Source: JBCBCP01 sp038530575 (lineage in GTDB: Bacteria > Pseudomonadota > Alphaproteobacteria > Rhodobacterales > Rhodobacteraceae). Taken from it: a stretch of DNA of 64,000 bases. The notes beneath the pieces are model-generated. The model was not told the origin of the DNA, ran no database searches, and worked only from the letters and a program-made list of their open reading frames with translations. How positions within the stretch are numbered: the stretch's first letter is position 1; each line of letters begins with the position of its first letter. Positions 58,808 to 64,000 of this stretch are shown piece after piece. Position numbers and translations under genes: made by a program. The stretch spans positions 1 through 64,000 of the forward strand of contig JBCBCP010000013.1 in assembly GCA_038530575.1 (NCBI GenBank), in the 5' to 3' direction.

Positions 58808-59908
58808 ATGACCCAGCCCCTCATGATCATCGCAGCAGGCGGCACGGGCGGGCACATGTTTCCCGCGCAGGCTTTGGCCGAGGCGATGCTCGCGCGCGGC
58901 TGGCGGGTCAAGCTGTCGACGGACGCGCGCGGGGCGCGGTACACGGGCGGCTTCCCGCATACGGTTCAGATTGAACAGGTCAGTTCGGCCACATTCGCGC
59001 GCGGTGGTCTGCTGGCGCGCGCCATGGTGCCGCTGCGGATCGCGGGCGGTGTTCTGAGCGCGATGTTTGCGCTGCGGCGTGACCGGCCTGATGTTGTGGT
59101 TGGCTTTGGCGGCTATCCGACCATTCCGGCCATGGCTGCGGCGACGCTGCTGCGCCTGCCGCGCATGATCCACGAACAGAACGGCGTACTGGGCCGGGTG
59201 AACCAGATCTTTGCCAGACGGGTCGATGCCATTGCCTGCGGCACCTGGCCGACCGCGCTGCCCGACGGGGTGGAGGGGCTGCCCGTTGGCAATCCGGTCC
59301 GCCGCACGGTGTTGGAGCGGGCGGGCGCCGGGTACATCCCGCCCGGGGATTACCCGATGAAGCTGGTGGTCATCGGCGGAAGCCAGGGCGCGCGGATCCT
59401 GTCGCAGGTGGTGCCCGAGGCGGTTGCACAGCTGCCGGAGGCGATCCTGTCCAACTTGCAGATCGTGCAGCAGTCCCGCGAAGAGGATCAGGACGCCGTG
59501 CGCGCCGCCTATGTGGCCATCGGCGTGCGGGCCGAGGTCGCGCCATTCATTCACGACGTCCCCCGCCACTTTGCCGAGGCGCAGCTGGTGATTTCCCGTT
59601 CGGGCGCGTCTTCGGTTGCTGATATCGCGGCGATTGGGCGGCCAGCGATCCTTGTCCCCTATGCGGCGGCGGCCTCTGATCACCAAACCGCCAATGCGCG
59701 CGGTCTTGTGGATGCGGGCGGCGCGATCTTGATGCCAGAAAGCCAGTTCACAGCGGACGCTTTGGCGCAGAATATCGACATGGTCCTGTCGCAGCCCGCG
59801 GGCGCGGCGCAAATGGCGGCGGCGGCGCATTCGGTCGCGCGGCTGGACGCAACAGAACAACTTGTGGCGCATGCCCTGCGCCTTGCCGGAAAGGATGTCT
59901 CACAATGA
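58808..59908 (+). CDS. murG: UDP-GlcNAc:lipid I N-acetylglucosaminyltransferase
   Basis: 366 residues, full length. G-loops IAAGGTGGHMFPAQALAEAM and IGGSQGARILSQVVPE, and acceptor-site HEQNGVLGRVN and SRSGASSVADIAAIGRPAILVPY. It converts lipid I to lipid II on the inner face of the membrane. It starts immediately after the ftsW stop and overlaps murC by four bases. Confidence 0.97.
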   Translation: MTQPLMIIAAGGTGGHMFPAQALAEAMLARGWRVKLSTDARGARYTGGFPHTVQIEQVSSATFARGGLLARAMVPLRIAGGVLSAMFALRRDRPDVVVGFGGYPTIPAMAAATLLRLPRMIHEQNGVLGRVNQIFARRVDAIACGTWPTALPDGVEGLPVGNPVRRTVLERAGAGYIPPGDYPMKLVVIGGSQGARILSQVVPEAVAQLPEAILSNLQIVQQSREEDQDAVRAAYVAIGVRAEVAPFIHDVPRHFAEAQLVISRSGASSVADIAAIGRPAILVPYAAAASDHQTANARGLVDAGGAILMPESQFTADALAQNIDMVLSQPAGAAQMAAAAHSVARLDATEQLVAHALRLAGKDVSQ

Positions 59909-61311
59909 GCCCAGCCACCAAACTGCCCGGCGATGTCGGCCCCATTCACTTCGTCGGGATCGGCGGCATTGGCATGTCGGGCATTGCCGAAGTTCTGCTG
60001 AACCACGGCTATGTCGTGCAGGGCTCTGATCTGAAGGCCTCCAAGATCACCGACCGCCTGAAAAGTCTTGGCGCGCATATTTTCGAAGGGCAGGTGGCCG
60101 AGAATGTCGCGGCGGCGGAAGTCGTCGTGATCTCCTCTGCGATCAAGCCGGGCAATCCCGAACTTGACGCGGCCCGCGCCCGCGGCCTGCCGATTGTGCG
60201 CCGGGCTGAGATGCTGGCCGAGCTGATGCGCCTGCGCTCGAACATCGCGGTCGCCGGCACGCACGGCAAGACGACGACCACAACGATGGTTGCGGCGCTG
60301 CTGGACGAGGGCAAGTTTGACCCGACGGTGGTGAATGGCGGCATCATCCACGCCTACGGCTCGAACGCCCGCAAGGGCGACGGCGAATGGATGGTGGTCG
60401 AGGCGGACGAAAGCGACGGCACCTTCAACCGCCTGCCAGCGACCATTGCCATCGTGACCAATATCGACCCCGAGCATATGGAGCATTGGGGCACCGAAGC
60501 GGCGCTGCACCAGGGGTTTTACGAGTTCGTCTCCAACATTCCGTTCTACGGTCTTGCGGTCTGCTGCACCGACGATCCGGACGTGCAGGCGTTGGTGGGC
60601 AAGATTACCGATCGGCGCGTGACAACATACGGCTTCAACGCGCAAGCGGATGTGCGCGCGACGGGCCTGCACTACAAGGCCGGCGTCGCGCATTTCGACG
60701 TCGCCTTGCAGTCCGAAGATAAGGTCATTGAGGGGTGCAGCCTGCCGATGCCGGGTGATCATAACGTGTCAAATGCGCTGTCGGCGGTCGCCGTGGCGCG
60801 CCATCTTGGCATGTCGATGGACGAAATCCGCACCGCGCTAGCAAAATTCGGAGGCGTTAACCGCCGCTTCACGAAAGTGGGCGAAGTGGACGGCGTGACG
60901 ATCATCGATGATTATGGCCACCACCCAACCGAGATTGCCGCCGTGCTGAAGGCGGCGCGTCAGGCCACAGAGGGGCGCGTTATTGCCGTGCATCAGCCGC
61001 ATCGCTACACCCGCCTGAGCCATCACTTCGAGGATTTCTGCTCGTGTTTCAACGATGCCGATGTCGTGGGGATCGCGGAGGTTTTTGCCGCCGGCGAAGA
61101 CCCGATCGAGGGTGCCAGCCGTGATGATCTGGTTGCGGGCCTGATCCGCCACGGCCACCGCCACGCGCGCGCCGTTGTTGACGAGAACGATCTTGAACGC
61201 CTCGTGCGCGAACAGGCGCGGCCAGGTGATATGGTTGTTTGTCTTGGAGCCGGCACGATCAGTGCTTGGGCCGGAGGTTTGCCTGCGCGCCTCTTGAAGG
61301 GCGCGGCATGA
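59905..61311 (+). CDS. murC: UDP-MurNAc:L-alanine ligase
   Basis: 468 residues, full length. UDP-binding start HFVGIGGIGMSGIAEVLL, ATP loop VAGTHGKTTTTTMVAAL, then EADESDGTFNRLPA and VFAAGEDPIEGA. It adds L-alanine to UDP-MurNAc, the first peptide-stem step. Its stop is overlapped by the ATG of a 21-codon mini-frame (61308-61373) that links to the next gene. Confidence 0.97.
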   Translation: MSPATKLPGDVGPIHFVGIGGIGMSGIAEVLLNHGYVVQGSDLKASKITDRLKSLGAHIFEGQVAENVAAAEVVVISSAIKPGNPELDAARARGLPIVRRAEMLAELMRLRSNIAVAGTHGKTTTTTMVAALLDEGKFDPTVVNGGIIHAYGSNARKGDGEWMVVEADESDGTFNRLPATIAIVTNIDPEHMEHWGTEAALHQGFYEFVSNIPFYGLAVCCTDDPDVQALVGKITDRRVTTYGFNAQADVRATGLHYKAGVAHFDVALQSEDKVIEGCSLPMPGDHNVSNALSAVAVARHLGMSMDEIRTALAKFGGVNRRFTKVGEVDGVTIIDDYGHHPTEIAAVLKAARQATEGRVIAVHQPHRYTRLSHHFEDFCSCFNDADVVGIAEVFAAGEDPIEGASRDDLVAGLIRHGHRHARAVVDENDLERLVREQARPGDMVVCLGAGTISAWAGGLPARLLKGAA

Positions 61312-61373
61312 GCGGGGCGCGGAAAACGACGCGTTTTCCGGCCCACCTTGCGTCGCGGGCAGCGCGCCGATGA
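61308..61373 (+). CDS. 21-codon relay frame between murC and DUF2484 gene
   Basis: Starts ATG 61308, overlapping the murC stop as ATGA, and ends TGA 61371-61373, overlapping the start of the next gene (ATG 61370) as ATGA. It encodes 21 basic residues (MSGARKTTRF and on). It contains a 9-bp hairpin with arms CGGAAAACG (61320-61328) and CGTTTTCCG (61332-61340). It may be a coupling leader rather than a functional peptide; it could also be chance. Confidence 0.35.
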   Translation: MSGARKTTRFPAHLASRAARR

Positions 61374-61633
61374 CCCTTCTATGGCTTTGCATTGCGTGGG
61401 TAATGGCATCAACCGTGGTGGCTATGTTGCCGATGCGCCATCAATATGTGCCCGGTGTTCTGCTTCTGATTGCTGCGCCGGTTCTGATCCTTTGGATTGG
61501 CCTGTCTGTAGCGTGGTGGGCGAGCGTTCTGTCGCTTGCGGCTTTTGTATCGATGTTCCGCAATCCGCTGCGTTACCTGCTGGCCAAAGCCCGCGGCCAT
61601 AATCCGCAACTGCCGCCGGAGATGCGCAAATGA
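61370..61633 (+). CDS. DUF2484 small membrane protein 1
   Basis: 87 residues with three hydrophobic segments (LLWLCIAWVMASTVVAML, GVLLLIAAPVLILWIGL, WWASVLSLAAFVSMF) and the end FRNPLRYLLAKARG typical of DUF2484. The family is largely restricted to Rhodobacteraceae, usually next to murB. A second member follows at 61644. Function unknown; position suggests a link to cell-wall synthesis. Confidence 0.88.
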   Translation: MTLLWLCIAWVMASTVVAMLPMRHQYVPGVLLLIAAPVLILWIGLSVAWWASVLSLAAFVSMFRNPLRYLLAKARGHNPQLPPEMRK

Positions 61634-61643
61634 GCCATCCGTC

Positions 61644-61892
61644 ATGAGCCTTGGCCTGATCCTCGCTTGCGTCTGGTTCGTCGCGGCCAATGTGGGCGCG
61701 ATGCTGCCCAGCCGCGATTACCATTGGCGCTTTGCATATGTCTTGATCGCGCTTGGCGTGCCGGTGCTGGGCCTTGTGACTTATGCGCATGGCCCGTGGA
61801 TCGGCCTTCTGGTGCTGGCCGCCGGGATGAGCGTTTTGCGCTGGCCGGTGATCTATCTCGCCCGTTGGCTGCGGGCAAAGGCGCGGCTGTGA
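61644..61892 (+). CDS. DUF2484 small membrane protein 2
   Basis: 82 residues, paralogous to the preceding protein: the same ILACVWFVAANVGAMLPSRDYHWRFAYV start, central hydrophobic pair and the end LRWPVIYLARWLRAKARL, which parallels FRNPLRYLLAKARG. The two thus arose by tandem duplication. ATG 61644; its stop overlaps the next start (TGATG). Confidence 0.85.
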   Translation: MSLGLILACVWFVAANVGAMLPSRDYHWRFAYVLIALGVPVLGLVTYAHGPWIGLLVLAAGMSVLRWPVIYLARWLRAKARL

Positions 61893-62161
61893 TGTTCGGT
61901 GCTGCGAGTCTTGTCTTTGCCCTCGGAATGGTCGCGGGGCTGATGCTGCTTCGCCGCGGCTGGGTGCTGACCTTTCTGGGCCTTTTGCTGGGGTGTCTCT
62001 TTATCATCGCCACGATGCTTCTTGGAATTTTTCCCAGCGCGCTTTTCGGAAGCAACATGGCGCTTGCGGGCGCCGTCATCCTGACGCCCTGGCCGCTGGG
62101 CGCGGGGCTGATGTGCGGTGCGCTGACCGCGTGGCTGCTGCGCCGGGCAAACGGGGCTTGA
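61892..62161 (+). CDS. Small membrane protein upstream of murB
   Basis: 89 residues with three hydrophobic segments (AASLVFALGMVAGLMLL, VLTFLGLLLGCLFIIATMLLG, and GAGLMCGALTAWLL). No family recognised; it is not clearly related to the two DUF2484 proteins. ATG 61892 overlaps the stop of the previous gene, so it is part of the same transcript. murB starts 31 bp downstream. Confidence 0.7.
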   Translation: MFGAASLVFALGMVAGLMLLRRGWVLTFLGLLLGCLFIIATMLLGIFPSALFGSNMALAGAVILTPWPLGAGLMCGALTAWLLRRANGA

Positions 62162-62192
62162 CGCGGGTGGGGCAGGGGGCCATCCCGCAATC

Positions 62193-63113
62193 ATGACTAA
62201 CCTGCCACCCGTGCGCGGCACGCTAACCCCGAACAAGGATCTGTCCAGCCTGACGTGGCTGCGCGTGGGCGGGCCGGCCGATTGGCTGTTTCAACCGGCC
62301 GATGTGGACGATCTGGCCGATTTCCTGGCCGCGCTGGATCCGTCTGTTGCCGTCTTTCCGATCGGTGTGGGCAGCAACCTGATCGTGCGGGACGGGGGCC
62401 TGCGCGCCGTCGTGATCCGGCTGGGGCGCGGGTTCAACGGCATCGAGATCGACGGACAGACCGTGACGGCGGGCGCGGCGGCGCTGGACGCGCATGTGGC
62501 GCGGCGCGCGGCGGACGCGGGCATTGATCTGACATTCCTGCGCACGATCCCCGGCACGATCGGGGGCGCGGTGCGCATGAATGCCGGGTGTTATGGTAGC
62601 TATACGCGCGATGTCTTTCGTTGCGCTGAGGCTGTGCTGCGTGATGGCCGCCGCGTGACGCTTGGGGCGGAGGATCTGGCCTTTGCCTATCGGCAAAGCA
62701 CGTTGCCGGAGAGCGCCGTGATCACGTCTGTGACGCTGGAAGGGCCATACGGCGATCCGGATACGCTGAATGCACGCATGGTGGACCAATTGGCCAAGCG
62801 TGACGCCACGCAGCCGACCAAGGACCGCAGCGCGGGTAGTACCTTTCGCAACCCGGCCGGGTTTTCGTCAACGGGACGTGCAGATGACACGCATGATCTG
62901 AAGGCCTGGAAGCTGATCGATGATGCGGGCTTGCGCGGCGCAAGGCGCGGCGGGGCGCAGATGAGTGAGAAACATTCAAACTTTCTGATCAACACCGGCA
63001 CGGCCACCGCAGCGGATCTGGAAGAACTGGGCGAAGAGGTGCGGAAAAAGGTTTACGATTCCAGCGGTCTCACGCTAGAATGGGAAATCATGCGCATAGG
63101 TGATCCGGCCTAG
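62193..63113 (+). CDS. murB: UDP-N-acetylenolpyruvoylglucosamine reductase
   Basis: 306 residues. FAD-binding motifs TWLRVGGPADWLF, IGVGSNLIVRDGG and IPGTIGGAVRMNAGCYG. The proton-donor serine is in SAGSTFRNP, and the C-terminal glutamate region is KHSNFLINTGTATAADLEEL. It makes UDP-MurNAc by reducing UDP-GlcNAc-enolpyruvate with NADPH. Confidence 0.97.
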   Translation: MTNLPPVRGTLTPNKDLSSLTWLRVGGPADWLFQPADVDDLADFLAALDPSVAVFPIGVGSNLIVRDGGLRAVVIRLGRGFNGIEIDGQTVTAGAAALDAHVARRAADAGIDLTFLRTIPGTIGGAVRMNAGCYGSYTRDVFRCAEAVLRDGRRVTLGAEDLAFAYRQSTLPESAVITSVTLEGPYGDPDTLNARMVDQLAKRDATQPTKDRSAGSTFRNPAGFSSTGRADDTHDLKAWKLIDDAGLRGARRGGAQMSEKHSNFLINTGTATAADLEELGEEVRKKVYDSSGLTLEWEIMRIGDPA

Positions 63114-63187
63114 GCCCCACCGCGCGCACAGGCAGACAAATTGAACCAGAGGCGCGCCAAAAGCGCCCGGGATACAGAGGCAAGACA

Positions 63188-64000
63188 GTGGGTAGCCCCG
63201 AGCAGGCATATCCCAAAGTCGCGGTGTTACTTGGTGGCCCATCGGCCGAGCGCGAGGTGTCGCTTGCCACGGGCCGTCCCTGCGCAGCCGCGCTGCGGGA
63301 CGAAGGGTTTGAAGTGGTTGAGGTCGATGCGGGCCCTGACCTCGCGGCCGTTTTGCAGGCTGAAAAACCAGATGCGGTTCTGAACTGCTTGCACGGGCGT
63401 TGGGGCGAGGATGGCTGTGTACAGGGCATTCTTGAGTGGCTCGGCATCCCATATTCGCATTCAGGCGTGCTCGCCTCTGCGCTTGCGATGGACAAGCAGC
63501 GCTGCAAAGAAGTGTACCGCGCCCACGGTCTGCCCGTCGTAGAGAGCGTCATCGCGCCCAAGGCCGACGTCATGGCCGGGCACGTGATGGCGCCGCCCTA
63601 CGTGGTTAAGCCGAACAATGAGGGCTCTTCGGTCGGCGTCTACCTCGTGCAGGAAGAGGCCAACGGCCCGCCGGCTCTGTCCGCCGACATGCCCGCGGAT
63701 GTGATGGTCGAGGCGTTTGCTCCGGGCCGCGAATTGACCGCATCGGTGATGGGCGACCGGGCGCTCACGGTGACCGACATCCTGACCGATGGCTGGTACG
63801 ATTATGACGCCAAGTACAAGCCGGGCGGCTCGCGCCACGTTGTGCCGGCGGATCTGCCTAAGGACATTTTTGACGCTTGCATGGACTACGCGCAGCGCGC
63901 GCATGACGCGCTGGGGTGCCGCGGGGTGAGCCGCACCGACTTTCGTTGGGATGAGGGAAAAGGCTTGGACGGTCTGGTTCTGCTGGAAACAAATACCCAG
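63188..64000 (+). CDS. ddl: D-alanine--D-alanine ligase (partial, runs off the window)
   Basis: 271 codons visible from GTG 63188 with no stop before the window ends; about 35 more residues would be expected. The start PKVAVLLGGPSAEREVSL, the LHGRWGEDGCVQG substrate loop, SHSGVLASALAMDKQRCKEV and the ATP-grasp segment PPYVVKPNNEGSSVGV are all diagnostic. It makes the D-Ala-D-Ala used by MurF. The residue after SLATGR is P where many members have E, a mild departure. It ends in the catalytic-site run LLETNTQ. Confidence 0.93.
   Translation, partial: MGSPEQAYPKVAVLLGGPSAEREVSLATGRPCAAALRDEGFEVVEVDAGPDLAAVLQAEKPDAVLNCLHGRWGEDGCVQGILEWLGIPYSHSGVLASALAMDKQRCKEVYRAHGLPVVESVIAPKADVMAGHVMAPPYVVKPNNEGSSVGVYLVQEEANGPPALSADMPADVMVEAFAPGRELTASVMGDRALTVTDILTDGWYDYDAKYKPGGSRHVVPADLPKDIFDACMDYAQRAHDALGCRGVSRTDFRWDEGKGLDGLVLLETNTQ

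Overview
The window is chromosomal DNA from an alphaproteobacterium, most likely of the Rhodobacteraceae (Roseobacter group). The grounds are the GC-rich, tightly packed genes, the his gene order with a DUF2147 gene inside it, the Entner-Doudoroff/mannitol ABC transporter cluster, DUF1127 and DUF2484 proteins, and the dcw cell-wall cluster beginning with mraZ. Species cannot be named from sequence reading alone.

Layout. (1) 0-5.8 kb: a CoA-binding protein and a minus-strand histidine biosynthesis locus (hisB, hisH, hisA, hisF, hisE), interrupted by two plus-strand genes. (2) 6.1-8.5 kb: a two-gene unit, an unrecognised protein followed by a divergent nitrilase-superfamily enzyme, the best candidate here for an undescribed system. 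(3) 8.7-10.7 kb: a decay zone with a broken GlxA/AraC-type regulator, a broken nitronate monooxygenase and a truncated LysR-type regulator. (4) 10.98-18.1 kb: a 46-bp copy of the 3' half of tRNA-Gly, then a split tyrosine integrase, an AlpA-type regulator, a frameshifted primase-helicase and a nonsense-disrupted DUF262/HNH gene. This looks like a decaying P4-like integrative element or phage satellite. (5) 18.3-31.2 kb: minus-strand sugar catabolism genes: gap-zwf-edd-eda, and a LacI-type regulator with smoEFGK-type ABC transporter, mannitol dehydrogenase and fructokinase. (6) 31.6 kb: the intact tRNA-Gly(GCC). It and the fragment at 10.98 kb are direct repeats in the orientation expected of attachment sites, so regions 4 and 5 together could be a 20.6-kb island.

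(7) 31.8-45.6 kb: mixed functions: a 32-residue small protein, a class III nucleotide cyclase, pyruvate carboxylase, a radical SAM enzyme coupled to a TPR/hydrolase protein, an alpha-hydroxy-acid dehydrogenase, a UvrD/PcrA helicase, a DUF1127 protein, a Mrp/ApbC ATPase and a gamma-glutamylcyclotransferase-like protein. (8) 46.1-64 kb: the dcw cluster, mraZ-rsmH-ftsL-ftsI-murE-murF-mraY-[ACT]-murD-[FAD protein, peroxiredoxin]-ftsW-murG-murC-[three small membrane proteins]-murB-ddl, with ddl cut by the window edge.

How parts work together: the ABC transporter imports polyols, mannitol dehydrogenase oxidises them to ketoses, fructokinase phosphorylates fructose, and Zwf, Edd and Eda take glucose 6-phosphate to pyruvate and glyceraldehyde 3-phosphate, which Gap oxidises. 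The Mur enzymes, MraY and MurG make lipid II, which FtsW and FtsI use for septal peptidoglycan. A bipartite palindromic repeat occurs three times, each time between convergent genes.
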